Shown here piece by piece: positions 25,071 through 36,554 of a DNA stretch of 64,000 nt. The DNA comes from Callipepla californica brunnescens (Eukaryota; Chordata; Aves; Galliformes; Odontophoridae): the NCBI GenBank assembly GCA_023055505.1, contig JALIRH010000027.1, positions 2,244,501 through 2,308,500 on the forward strand. The letters run 5' to 3'. Within the stretch, counting starts at the first letter, position 1, and each line of letters begins with the position of its first letter. The translations under genes were made by a program, and so were the position numbers. A model generated the notes under the pieces. It ran no database searches and was not told the origin of the DNA. It saw only the letters and a program-made list of their open reading frames with translations.

Positions 25071-25420
25071 TTGATTGGTCTGTAATATTTGTTCAGTCGT
25101 GTAGAACGAAGCTCATTTTGGTTGACTGAAGTCAGTCCTATTCAAGAAAAGTGTTTGTTTGCAGTTAAGATCTTACTGGCAGTTAAGATGAATCAAGGTG
25201 CTTGGGGCTGTCAGGCTGAAAGCTTAATATCTTCAAATTGCTGCCCAGGTTACTTTGAAATATTTATGTAATGTACCTTTCTTTTCTGGCAAATTACCAT
25301 TAATGGGAAAGGAGCTTAGTATTACCTAATAGAAATAGCCAAGTCCCTTTAATGGAAATAATTATTCATTCTAGCCTTCTCTTATTTTTTATTGTACTAT
25401 CTTAAAAATACCTGCATTCC
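25071..25420. promoter_or_regulatory. Candidate conserved non-coding element (AT-rich)
   Basis: This stretch has low repeat content and carries homeodomain- and octamer-like words: ATTGATTGGTC near 25,070, ACCATTAATGGGAAAGG near 25,297 and TGGAAATAATTATTCATT near 25,354. Vertebrate developmental enhancers often look like this. The call rests on composition and word content only; no alignment was possible. Confidence 0.25.
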
Positions 25421-25929
25421 AGCTAAATGTTTTATGTTAATCTCAACCCTGATTCCATCTTACTCATTTTTCTCAAAGCTGCTGCCTTGAGGAATCAGGC
25501 AAAGCAATAGATGAGCACCGATTGCGCTGTTCTAATAACTCTTTTGATGTGAAAAATCCTTTTGCAAATGTAGGCTGTTTCTAAACAGGATAAAACCACT
25601 TCAGTTGGAAAGTGTACTATCATGGTATCAATCAAGTCCCATTGAAGCCAAATGGAAAAATTCCAAAAACTGCTCCTCAAAAAGGGTTAAAAAGTCAACA
25701 GCAGATATTTTCATAAGGCATTACTCAATTCTAACCAATTACCATAGTCAGAAAGGTCACAGACTTTCACTTAGCTATCTAAAATATTCAGTAACATGTT
25801 TATCAAAGTTCTTTAATAATAAATCCTGAAGAATCCATTTGAAAGAAAGCTATGAGCTTTCAGTTGAATAATGAGGAACAAAATACTTCCATTCTGAACT
25901 GCTTATACAGTGCCTCGTCCCCTCCTCCA
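25421..25929. other. Anonymous non-coding stretch
   Basis: No gene recognised. 'gtcccattgaagccaaatgg' near 25,637 resembles the palindromic relics listed elsewhere but is too short for a firm call. Confidence 0.45.
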
Positions 25930-25975
25930 GGGGCAAAGTCTCCCATTGAAAATCATTTAAGGAACTGCAGGAAAC
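25930..25975. repeat. Ancient palindromic amniote repeat relic
   Basis: 'ggggcaaagtctcccattga' followed by 'aaatcatttaaggaactgcagg' is a diverged form of the 'gcaaaactcccattga' core with a decayed complementary second half. It lies about 65 bases upstream of the MIR-like relic at 26,040. Confidence 0.4.
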
Positions 25976-26039
25976 TAGGGAATCTAAATTGGAACAAAGA
26001 GGAAGAGCCGTTTGTGACGGCGCCAGGAGGCAGGACATG

Positions 26040-26110
26040 GATGAGATCTGGGTTAATCTCCCAGTTCTGCTGCAGACTTCCTGCATGACGCTGGGCACGC
26101 TGCCTGCTCC
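26040..26110 (+). repeat. MIR/tRNA-SINE 5'-half relic
   Basis: 'gagatctgggttaatctccc', then 'agttctgctgcagacttcct', then 'gcatgacgctgggcac' matches the 5' tRNA-related part of MIR-type SINEs: 'ctgggttcgaatcccagctctgcca', 'acttcctgtgtgaccttgggca'. The B-box-like GGTTAATCTCC stands where the Pol III B box belongs. A close, ordered match. Confidence 0.65.
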
Positions 26111-28744
26111 CTGCTCACAGCCTACCTGCAATACAGAAGTACCCGTGCCTCTTGCCTGGCTCTGCCCTCTTTACATGTCTGTTTCTTTGGAGCAGACTCC
26201 TGACTCTAAATGGCATTCATGACATGTATCAGCACAAAGTGTTCCAACTCATTTTTTTTTTTTCTGATGTCTCCCAGGCGATTTCTAACTCGTAGGGCTC
26301 TTTGGTTTGCCCTGATGTAGGGCATTCTGTGCAATGAGAAGTTTATGAAATCGGTAGTTCCCAATATTGATGCTGATAGCATTACAGGAGAGGTGTGGAA
26401 GCTGATAGGACAAATCTCCATTTGCTCTTTTGGCTGTTCTATTGCTATTCTGTCAGAACATTGCACTGTGATGCTTGGGGCCTTTTAATTTACTCCAGTG
26501 CAAAAGTTGCTTGTGAATCATTTGCTGCTGCTGATCTAGGGGAGGTTACAGAGGAAGCAGGGCACGAGGAAAACAAAATCTTGGCCCTGAAGGATTGCAT
26601 GAGAGAAAGTCAGGATGCTCAGCTGTATGCTAACAACCTGCAGGGACAAAGCAACGTCCTGTAAGTATTGATATGAAAGTTAATACAATTGCCCTCCAGA
26701 AGGGCCAAAGAAATGTCAAGTCAAAACCGAATAAATTTTTTTTAGGAAAAACACAAGGAACTGCTCCTCTTACAGGCACCTTGTAAATAATCAGGCAAAC
26801 AGCCAGGTCATACATGCTCTGCTCTCTTCCTTAAGTGGAGCTCAGTGAATAGGAGGATGATGATATTTTCATATGAGAACAAAACAAGCTAACACCAACA
26901 AAAAATGGCACCCCTCCCAGGAACAGTTGCCTGTTTATAAAGAACAAATCCATTAAGGCACCGGGGAAATGGAGCACTCCAGTTCCGTCAATAGTGAACA
27001 GGTAAGCAGCAGCAAGACCTAAAAGCTATGCAGGGCTCAGAGCTGCAGCTCTCCCAGAGTCCAGCACAACTACTTATCTTTGACATTATCGGTCCCAAAT
27101 CAATCTCATACGAGCAGTATTTACCCATCTATACTTGTGCTCTGGTCTCTCAGAGTGCAGGATGGAGAGACTTTTTTTTTTCTTTTTTAAAATAGATGTC
27201 TAGACAGTTATCTTCACATCAGACAAAGTGATCGCACAGGAAATTCAAAGGAAAATTGATGTGAACTGCTACAACTAAAGGCATTCAGGATGCGGACAGC
27301 AGCTCCGCGCCCTGGCAAGGCTCCCAAGGTGGGGTGGGGGGGCCCACAAACCCCACCCATGTCCCAGCACACGGCCCTGAGGAACTCCCCGAGCCCCAGG
27401 CATGGCTCACTTCTCCTCTGAGCCGCACCGAGGTGCCCTGTGCAGGTCCCCATTCCTTAGTGACATCAGGATCAACACCCCCCACTTGGGTCTCGTCAGT
27501 CCTAAAACAGAACCTAATGGAAGGAAGCGTAATCCACATCAATCTGGAGCCACTGAGTGGAAAACAGACATCAAATTGAGCTTCTGTTCCTTCCTCTGTT
27601 AAACACAGTGTGTGCTAAAAACACAGATCTTTGAATCATCTTGTGATTCAGCACAGCATAATACGACATATTACATTACCTATCTGGTTACAGGGGTAGG
27701 TGACATACGATCAGAGCAAAGTTTCAAAAGCAAAGGAAGAATCTGGCTACGTAAACAAAACAGGTGTGAGCTTGATTCCTTTATTTTCATCGTAACCATG
27801 CCACTAAAGGAACTTATTAAGGAGAATTTCTAAGCATGTTAAGTCTTTCTGGAGCTAAGCTAACAACACAAGACAAACTCTGACACTACTTCTCCATTCG
27901 GATCTTTCTGCCTCAGGCTGTGTTAGAATCAGAACAGGCAAAACAGTAAAGCTGTTTAATCAGAACCTATCAAAGCTGTCCAAAACCAATACGTTTTTCG
28001 GGTTTTCTTCGCTTCTTCTTTAATTTATATACTACACAGACATATTAATGATGTTTCCCTATTCTGTAGTGGAAAATATCTATAGATTTTGATAACAGTT
28101 GAAATGAAAAATTAAATCACAATCAAATCAGTATATAATACCCTGCTCTGAAGAAAAATGCACTGTTGTGAAAGCTTGGCTTTAGATAAAAAGCTGTATC
28201 TCAAGGTCTTTCCCACTGCGTCTGTTCTGTACATTCTAAAAACCACTTAGGAACTAAGAGTGGAAGGGATGAAGACAGCAGAGAGACAGATGGGGAATGC
28301 ATCCCCTCTGCCTTAGAAGCTCCACCAATTCATCCCAAATTCTCAAGGCAATCTATTTTATAGCAGTGGTCTTACAGAAACAAAACGTTAGTGAACTATG
28401 AGCACTCTAGTTCTTATAGAAAGAATCCCATTGTTTGAACAGGACCACCAAATTAACATCAGCACTTTAAGGCAAAGCTGACTGCTCAATTGCTGCTGTC
28501 ACCCAAATGACAATATTTGAAAAAACTCAAGGAATAACTCTCCAGAAGCAATTACTTCAGCATCTATAAAAAGCAGTGCAAAGCATTAAGTAAGACAGTA
28601 TTCATGTCAGACCAGCTGCAACTCCCAAAGCAAACAAGAAATGAGGATTCCTTGCGGACTTTTAACGGTCCCATAACATTTTTCTTGCCTTTTTTGGTTT
28701 TCAAATAATATACAACATTTTTTACTGCCAATAAAGTTTACTGG
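26111..28744. other. Anonymous non-coding stretch
   Basis: No gene recognised. It includes a G-rich run near 27,325-27,345 and a pyrimidine tract at 27,171-27,188. Open frames near 27,285-27,600 overlap on both strands and are likely artefacts of the GC-richer patch. Confidence 0.5.
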
Positions 28745-28749
28745 AATTT

Positions 28750-30150
28750 TCATGGCTAACAGTCACTCGTGGTGGAAGTGGGAGCCAGGAATTAAAGCAG
28801 ACGGGACGCTGTTTTCATGCTGCTGCTGGCAGAAATGGCTTCTCCTCCAGCAGAGGAAGGAGCTGTGGCTGCACGGTGCTGCACAACAGGTACAGCCTGG
28901 CTTTGCAGGGGAGCAGCTGAGCACGTGGAGGGAGGGATTGGGCTTTATTAACCACAGCGTCCGTTCTTTTAACATGAAAACAGCAAAATAAAAATGCCAC
29001 GTTATCATTTATGCTCTGTCTGAAAAGCCTAAAAGGGAGATGAGGGAGACGAGCAGCAGGTTGGCTTTGACGTCAAGCTGTCCTGAGTCAAATCCAGCCA
29101 GCAAAGGAATTGCAGGCAGCACAGGGGCAGCGAAGGCTCAGCCCTGTGCCATGACCCCGTGGGGTGGGCAGGACAGCTCTGGTGCTGCGCTTGGCAGCAG
29201 CACCAACTGCTTATTTGTTCAGAAAACAAAAAGTGAAAAAATACCTGTGTTGGAAATGATCCTGCTTGGAAGTGTCTGAACAGTGATGAGATCACACCTG
29301 TGGTCCCCTGCAGCTTCGGCCTTTTTCTCTCTCTTTGTCACGTATTTGCTAAACCTCCTAAGTCCATTCTAACTGCAACTGTTACTAATGCCTGAAACAG
29401 CAGAATCCTGCTTAGGGCGCTGCCTCTGCAGCAGCAGCAGAGACACAATAACCATACAGCGCCTTTGGAGCAATCTGAAGATAGGAAATTCAAAATACAT
29501 AAGAACAATGCGTAACCCAAGGAATCGTGACAGCAAAGCATCAAAGCAAGAAGGTATGCTCCTCGTTCCCAGCATGTAACCGGCCACCAGCAGGGCACTG
29601 CTGGGTGCTCAGGGCTAAGGCCTTGCCTGTTTGTGCCTCAGTTTCCTTCCCTGCAGCAGGAGCTGGTGCTGGCCATGTGGGAGCTGCAGGGAGTGCCTGG
29701 AGCCAGCCAGGAGCTGGGGTAGGAAATAGGTGGAATTCCTGAGCCCGCTGGAAAGGCTGGCAGCAGCAATCCCACAGTCGGCGCAGGAGCAGGCGTGTTG
29801 CTTTGTTTACCTCCAGCTTTATTTTTTAAAGCACCGTGACAGCTCTGAGACCCGCTCTGTCTCAGACTAATCTATTTTCCCCTCAACACCTTGCAGCGAG
29901 CCGCCTGCCAGCTTCCTGTCCAGACCAGGGGTCAGCAGGCTCCCTCAAGGCCGTGCCCGGCTGCTGAGTGCTGCAGTGGCCGTGTGAGAGCAGCAAGAGC
30001 AGCACAGTGCTGCTGCTGCCAGCCTGCATGTGCAGGAGCTCCCTGAGCTCAGCCCCTGCACACAGCAAGCTCCCAAAGTCAGCATGCGTGCTTCTGAAAG
30101 GTCCCACCCCGGCCAGAGTGAGGCAGCAAAGCTCCCAGATGCCAAAGCAG
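28750..30150. other. GC-richer block with many CAGCTG/GCAG words
   Basis: GC content rises visibly compared with both flanks, with many AGCTG and GCAGCAG words, for example 29,640-29,720 and 29,970-30,060. Overlapping open frames occur on both strands (up to 137 codons at 29,883-30,296, minus), the pattern of stop-poor GC-rich DNA. No known domain is visible. It could hold a short exon or regulatory element, but I cannot support one. Confidence 0.4.
29620..29662 (+). repeat. Possible short MIR relic
   Basis: 'gtgcctcagtttcc' (about 29,633-29,646) is an exact match to the core MIR phrase, but the flanks do not extend it clearly. Low-confidence fragment. Confidence 0.3.
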
Positions 30151-32827
30151 CTGAAATGAAATGAAAAACGTTCCAGTTTTCCACCCCTTCGGCTTTGTAC
30201 TGGTTTGTGACAGGTGACTCTCATTTCATCACAGTTCTGCACATAATGAACTCTAAGGCTGAACGAGGAGAATCCCATTACGCAGCAAAGATTCATCAGC
30301 CTTGTGTTAGGCCAGATTTATCTCATGAGCATTTTACCAGCATTTCTAACAACAGCCATTTAAAGGCTTCTTAAAATCAAAACCTGCTGTTTCTCAGTGT
30401 CTCAGTTGTGTTTCCAAGCTCCTCCTGAAAGCACCAAGACAATAAATTTGTTGCCAAAGATTCAGCTTTCCTAGGAAAGCCCAGCATCTTCACTGCAGCT
30501 GCTGAGACTTTCCAAATAGCACTGGTTAACGCAGCACACACAATAAGATCCTGAGAACTGCTGCTCTAATATTTGTAGACTAAACAATAACGAAATCAAT
30601 CATTACTATAATTATAACTATACGTGGGGATATAGATACCTCACATAGAAATTGTTTGTAAATGAGAATCTTTAAGTTTCCCCAGTTTGTTTTCTATTTA
30701 GATAGTAAATTTGTTTGGGTTATAGAAAATGAAAAGAAAAACCTGAAACCATAAAAAACCAGGGCTGACAGGTCATGGCATCGTCATCATGCTATGTTAT
30801 AGCAGCACAGGAAGCACAGAGGAGAAAGTCAGTTGTGAGTAGAGGACAGAAAACCCTATGAATGGAGTAACGAGCAGGCCAGGTGCTCCTTGTTCTCTCA
30901 GCCCCTGAAATAAGAGGATCCCTACCGGCGACACCTCATCTGGCTCCTCTCAAAGCCTGGATTTCAGCTGGGAGAATTCAGAGCGTTTCCATCCCTCTCC
31001 AAAATACATCTGTGTTTATTATTTTTTTTGCCTGCGAGACTGACAATGAGCAACCCTGTTCGCATACTTTCTGAAGGAGCACAGTTTGTTTATCTGTCAG
31101 CTGTAGGTGCCAGTGCTTACTATGTGTGGGGTGACAAAAAAATAAATGGACTTACCAGGCTGCATGATGATCCCTTCCCCATCCCCACGCATCCCCCAGC
31201 ATGTTTGTCTCCTTTCTGTTCTCCTTCCAGCCTGCAGTGCTCTGCCCTGCTCCTCATGCTTTGATGCTCAGAGGGCACGTTTTTAGTGGGATTCTTTTTG
31301 AGACGTGACAATTTATCATCCCAAAGGAAAAAGTTCTCATTGATTTCATGAGGATGGGCCCTTTCTAAATGACTGAAGCAGCTTTCTCACACACAGTACA
31401 GCTTCTGCCACTTCAACCACTTCCTCACACAGAAGCAACAGAAGAATTTCATCAGATTTAAGGCCAGCAATGATTTTTCTTCCTGGCTTAGGAACTGGCC
31501 TGAAGGGAGGAGAAGGTCCCTGCGATGTATTTATGGAACTCAGTTTCTTTTGAGCATTCAATTCTTAAACCCAGAGTTGGACAGAAGTGGTGTTTTTACA
31601 CATAAAATATGAACAAACCCCAAGATGAAAAATTAATGTGAGAAATCATCGCGTGTCCCCCCCCCCATAAAAAAAAAATTCAGTTGAAAACTGAAAATTC
31701 AACTTTTTGGCTGAAACACTTTGAGTTTTGTGTTTGTTGCTGAAAAACAAATGCCAAGTAAAATAGCCAAACTGGGAATGTTTTTGTTTAGTTCAAAACT
31801 TAACTTTCTGCCTACAAAGCTGAGAATGAAGGCTTAGGTGAACCCTTGCATTCTGCACACAGGATACGAATGCTGCTCGGAACTGATTCACTTTCTCTCT
31901 TATTACTGAATGACTGAACATCAAAGTGCTCCCAAATTAATGATAAGGGCATCAGGGTTGCACACAGCCCTGAGCTCCAAGCAAGCAAGGCAGGGGCCGC
32001 TTGAAGACACCTGCAGGGCAGTGGAACTGATACACATGAAGGGCTGAAACAGCTCCTAGGTATGGATCAGATCATAACAGCCATCCTGTGGCAGGAAGGA
32101 ATCCCTGGGAGCTCTGTCCCAAACAGTTGCTGCATAGATAGTCAGCTAAAGCAGAATTAAACCTGTCAAAGACTCAATTTTCCCATACTTAAGGAAGTAT
32201 CAGGCCTGTCAGTCACATCCTGCTAGATTAAACTAGATTAAAGTTAGATATTTGTTCTCCCTTTGTATTAATATAGAGAACTTCTCTAGTGCTACCATAC
32301 TGGCTAACACCAACATGAACAAGACAAGGGAAAAACACTCAGCCTCAGTTTTCAAAAGTTACTTGTAAGAGCTGGCTCCAGGGGGAAGGAAATTCAGCAA
32401 GCAAAGTTGTTAAAAACATCCCCAAACTGCCAGCTTAATTAGCTTCAGCACATTATTTAATGTAGTTGAACAGCATGGGATAGTCTGGGAGGCTTAGCAT
32501 CAACTGCAACAAGCCTGCAGTGCCTCAGTAAGAAATGGATGAGATCTCTTTCTAGTACACAGAAAACTTGCTGAGAAAGATTTTGTTTGCTGGGAAACAA
32601 TATCTGGCTGCAGGAGGAATCTGCTGCCCAGCTCTGGCCAGTGGAGGGGACTGGCAAGCCTGAGGCCAGTATTCTTTCCTGGCTGAGTTTCACATGAGAA
32701 CGCCATGGTCTCTCTCATTATATCTCACGGTATTACACAAAGGGGAGCACTGAAGACACAGAACAAGCCTCACCTTGAAGGGACTTTAGTCTGGTAGGAT
32801 GAGATTAGGACATTTGTCAAACATAAG
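30151..32827. other. Anonymous non-coding stretch
   Basis: No gene recognised. The C10 run at 31,657-31,666 followed by an A-rich run and short hairpins is listed separately. Open frames are under 80 codons. Confidence 0.5.
31657..31706. repeat. C10 / A-rich tract with nested small hairpins
   Basis: Ten C are followed by ATAAAAAAAAAA and then 'cagttgaaaactgaaaattcaact'. In that string CAGTT pairs with AACTG, and AGTTGAA pairs with TTCAACT, giving two mutually exclusive small hairpins. Structure only. Confidence 0.6.
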
Positions 32828-32882
32828 GGGATCAAACCTGGGGCTCCCAGATTGCAGCTGAGCATCTTAGCCAGTTAGTCAC
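32828..32882 (-). repeat. MIR/tRNA-SINE 5'-half relic, reverse orientation
   Basis: 'ggatcaaacctggggctccc' followed by 'tgagcatcttagccagttagtcacag' resembles the reverse complement of the tRNA-derived head of MIR-type SINEs: 'gaatcgaacccaggtc', 'gagtgcttaaccactaggcta'. The inverted B-box-like GATCAAACC is in the right place. Confidence 0.5.
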
Positions 32883-33101
32883 AGCACAGCGCGGGTGCCA
32901 GCACCGCCTCTGCCGGATCTGCAAATGATGCTGTTTTCTTCCTTGTAAGTACAGCAGCCCAAAACATCCTATGTTGAGTTGAGCGGTAGACAGACTGTTT
33001 TGTTGGGCACAACAAGGATTCTGTTTCTTTAACTTTTTGGTTGCCAGCCCTAAAACCCATGTGCATATACAAGTCATCTGTGAAATATGCAAGTTATGAA
33101 G

Positions 33102-33115
33102 AAAAAAAAAAAAAA
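33102..33115. repeat. Poly(A) tract, 14 A
   Basis: Uninterrupted A run; no retroposon recognised immediately upstream. Confidence 0.85.
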
Positions 33116-33116
33116 G

Positions 33117-33165
33117 TATTCACCCTAGCAGACTGGCACTATTATCTCCATCTTCCCAAAAAGCA
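33117..33165 (-). repeat. Possible MIR core relic, reverse orientation
   Basis: 'ggcactattatctccatctt' resembles the reverse complement of the MIR phrase 'aaaatggggataatagtacc'. About 40 bases further on, 'taagaacataaagcc' and 'aagagtctaaccca' weakly recall another reptile-bird CR1-type repeat. Short and diverged. Confidence 0.35.
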
Positions 33166-33299
33166 TCAAGATATCTTAAAATGATGAAAATCCTGCTCTC
33201 ATAAATGTAAGAACATAAAGCCATCGAACCAAGAGTCTAACCCAAAATTGCCCCCCATCTCCCCACATTCCTAAGGAGATTTATGAGGATCAGCTTCAA

Positions 33300-36200
33300 A
33301 GATCACCACAAGACCAGAACACTTATCTCATCAACTGGCCCCCATTTCCTCAAATCATCCAGAAATGCTAAGCTCAAGCAATTTGTCATCTCTACAGTCA
33401 TTTGAAAAGTATGTAGAGAGAACTGTTACATTAAAAACCAAGATTAAAATGGCTGAAAACTTTTGCTGCAAGCATCTCCTGGTGGGGAAAAGAACATCAC
33501 TGAACAGAAACACCACAACTCTGCTGGAGTAAATCTGCAGCTACGTCTACAAATCCGCACCATCTGAGAATCCTGGCCTCAGAGCTGTTTCAGAGAATGT
33601 CAAAGAACAAATCAGAGAAGCTATGCGCCAGTTTCCTAATAAGACTGCCTTGTCTCACATTTCTGCTGATTTCTTTCATACCTTCAATGTTGTTATAGCA
33701 GCTCATAAAGAGAAAATAAAGATTAGACACAAGCCTTTGCCCTTGAGACCATCCCTGACCTCTGCTTTGCCATTTACATTTATTACAAAAGAGTTTGAAA
33801 TGTTTCTGAGGCACAGAAAGGCATCTGATGGTTACAGAGGGTTTTGCACCAATAATGTTCTGCTCGCTGGGTTTCCTCAGACAGAACTTTGCAAGGATAT
33901 TGAAACTCCCTCAGTCACAGGCAATAAACACAAGTATGCCAAAGGCAGGGGGAGGGAGCAGAGGGGGATGCTTCCTTGCACACCACCGTTCTCTTACCCA
34001 TCTGGAATTAGGAAAGCACGTCTCAAAAGAAAAAGCCAACAGCTTTGGATCGATCAGCCCAATTCCTCTGCTATGACATATTCATTGTACGCACGCGTGT
34101 GAGAGAGAACAAGCAACTCACTTGACCGTATTCAGCCATTTAAAGTAGGATAAGTTAGAAGATTGAGCACAGTAGTAGAAAAGAACCTCTTTAACGGATC
34201 TGCAAGCCAACAGTATCTCTGCTAAGCCCTTCCCTCAAGAAGTGAAGCAGTCTAGAGAGCAGCATCAGAGCTGAATGCATTCCCATCTGGTAAAACGTAA
34301 CCCCAGATCAACGCTTCCCTGCAGGCAGCAGGGAGCATCCTTCCCTGCCTCCGTTCTTTATAGCTACAGTTTTTCTGTATTAAACCAGATAGGATTTGTC
34401 CATGACTTTGCAGAATAGCTATAGCTTCCTTTTTATCCACCACTCGTGAACTCGTCCATTGCTACCACATGCTGCACTACAGCCTAGAGGAGAAAGGCAA
34501 ACTGTTTCTAATGAGTGTTCACATATTCATTTCAATTCAATTTAAATGTGAGCTTCATTATGACCTTGTTAGCACTCCCTCTCCTGTTTACTTTCCATTA
34601 ACATTCAGGCTGTCAAACTTTATTAACACAAATGACCATAGAAAGTTGGAGCTGCTTGAATTCTCACTGTTTGAAACGTATTTAGTGGGTGAAATTCAAT
34701 CTGTCCAGGCTGCTCAGGGAGCACTCGGCCACGCACCGGCCTGCTGCTAAATCACACGTGTTTGAAGTGCTCATAACCAGAATGTGATGACAAGAACGAG
34801 TCTCTATGAGTTAGGGAAAAGAGAAGTGACACACTCCCATGTGGTCAGGCACAGGTACATTAATTTTGGATGTCTTCCTTTCACACACTGAAGCAAATGT
34901 ATACGGGGAAAAAACTGTTTTTGTTTTTTAATTATAATACGTATAGAATTAGGGAAAAAACCCTCAAACCCAAATATATTGTACAAACAGATAAAAAGCA
35001 GGAAAAAAAAAGTCAAATAAGTTGTGTGATTCATGGAACTCCACAAACCACGCAAGTGCTTTGTATGCAGCCCATACCATCACCTCTGTCTCAGGAGAAG
35101 ATGACTTCTTTACTGAACTCACCCTTCCCTGTAGTCTCAGTTAGATTTCTTGTCCCCAGAAGAATATTATAACATATGGTTGACTTTTTCACATAATACC
35201 TAGTCCACAATCTCACACAAAAACTTCCACAATATATGTCATTTTGACACGGGTTTAAACATGATAAACAGTGTAATACAATCTCCAGCTGTTTGAGCAA
35301 TTCTGGTCATAAAGTGCCTCACTGCATTGTCATCACGCTCCTTCCTACACCGAGCCTTTGTTCTCTTTTATTCCCTACATTATTTCCACTTCCACTCAGA
35401 GACATTTTGAAAGAAAAACGCACAAGCACAGCGTTAAAAACAGCACTCCGTTGGATCTTCCATCTCCATGCAAATGAGAACCTCCACTTCTTTTTTTTCC
35501 TGTTAAAATCAGAGATGAACAAAAATACAGTAGGTTTTGTTTGTTTGTTTTAATCTCATTAAATCAGTCTGAAACATCATGCATAAAATTTTGATGAAAG
35601 TTTGCATAAAACACTTCAGGAGTGGCAGAAAGTACACGATAAGAAAAGAAAGAAAAATTAAACTGCTCTACAAGCTTGCAAAGGTCAAAAAGCTTGTAAA
35701 CAAAGCATTTTGTCTATTTATGTACTTGTCACAAAAAAAAAAAAAACCACCACAATTTGTTTTCAGGTGATTATGACGACTTTTCTCTATTTTTTTTTAG
35801 GGTGGCCTAGAAGACCACAAAAAACGTTCCCCTTTTTTGTATAATTCTAACGCAAACAAACTTTGCATCTAAGTGAAGCACGTCAACTAGCAGAGGTTAA
35901 TCCCCATTGCCACGTCATTTTCTAAGCCCCATTTCTGGAGGTTCCCTGTGCTGGTTGGTTATGAAAACCTATCTGCCTCACTGCTACCAACACATGGTCC
36001 CAGCAGAAAAATCCACTGCTTTGTTTTCTTATTGTTCAAACAGGATGGCACAAGATACATGAGAAGAAATGAGACAGCAAAGGTGCGAGACCCACACGCT
36101 AAGCTCTTGCCTGAGCCTACAGCTGGCAAGAAAAAAAAACTACTACTACAAAGCCATCACACTACAGCTACACCTTCCTTCAGTGTTTCAGCATGGCTGC

Positions 36201-36340
36201 TTATTAAATATCTCCCTGCTGACCCAGGTGTGGAAGAAAAAAATATATTTTAATATCATACAAAACACCGAAAGAACGGATGGGAATATTTCGCTTCATT
36301 TGTGGGCTTTAAAAATGGAAGATCTAAGATAAAGATGAAG
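33300..36340. other. Anonymous non-coding stretch
   Basis: The open frame at 33,623-34,102 (159 codons, plus) is among the longest in the window. It is Lys/Arg/Ser/Thr-rich and resembles no family I know, and a second phase is open over half its length. AT-rich sequence at 34,500-34,660 with ATTTGCAT-like and TAAT words could be constrained non-coding DNA. A 14-A run lies at 35,733-35,746. A strong splice-acceptor-like tract ends in AG near 35,800, without a recognisable exon after it. Confidence 0.5.
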
Positions 36341-36344
36341 GGGA

Positions 36345-36440
36345 ATTTAGGGTAGTTCCCCAGGGAAATGGTAGATGCCCCATCAACCGAGATGCTTAAA
36401 ATTAAACTCCATAAAGCATGAGAAAGTACACTGCACTGAG
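36345..36440 (+). repeat. CR1 LINE 3'-region fragment
   Basis: 'ttccccagggaaatggtaga' continuing 'tgccccatcaaccgagatgc', then 'ttaaaattaaactccataaagc' closely follows the bird CR1 phrase 'gcccagggaagtggtggatgccccatccctggagatgttcaa', which encodes the end of the CR1 reverse-transcriptase region. Diverged and truncated at both ends. CR1 is the dominant retroposon of birds. Confidence 0.7.
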
Positions 36441-36502
36441 CAGCCCTACATCAGCAGAAGGCTCAGCTACAGTAAGTGTCCTTTTCACACAAAAACAGAA
36501 CA

Positions 36503-36554
36503 GATTAGGTTGGACAGGACCTTAAAGATCACTTAGTTTCAGCCCCTACTCCTG
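36503..36554 (-). repeat. CR1 LINE 3'-tail fragment, opposite orientation
   Basis: 'aggttggacaggaccttaaa' continuing 'gatcacttagtttcagcccc' matches the reverse complement of the CR1 tail 'ggttggaagggaccttaaagatcatctagttccaacccc' at about 34 of 40 positions by hand count. The forward-strand CR1 tail fits far worse, so this fragment opposes the one at 36,345. Confidence 0.75.

Noticed and set aside
33206..33300. Possible reptile-type CR1 repeat ('taagaacataaagcc')
   Set aside because: Only the first 15 bases resemble the known repeat; too weak to list on its own.
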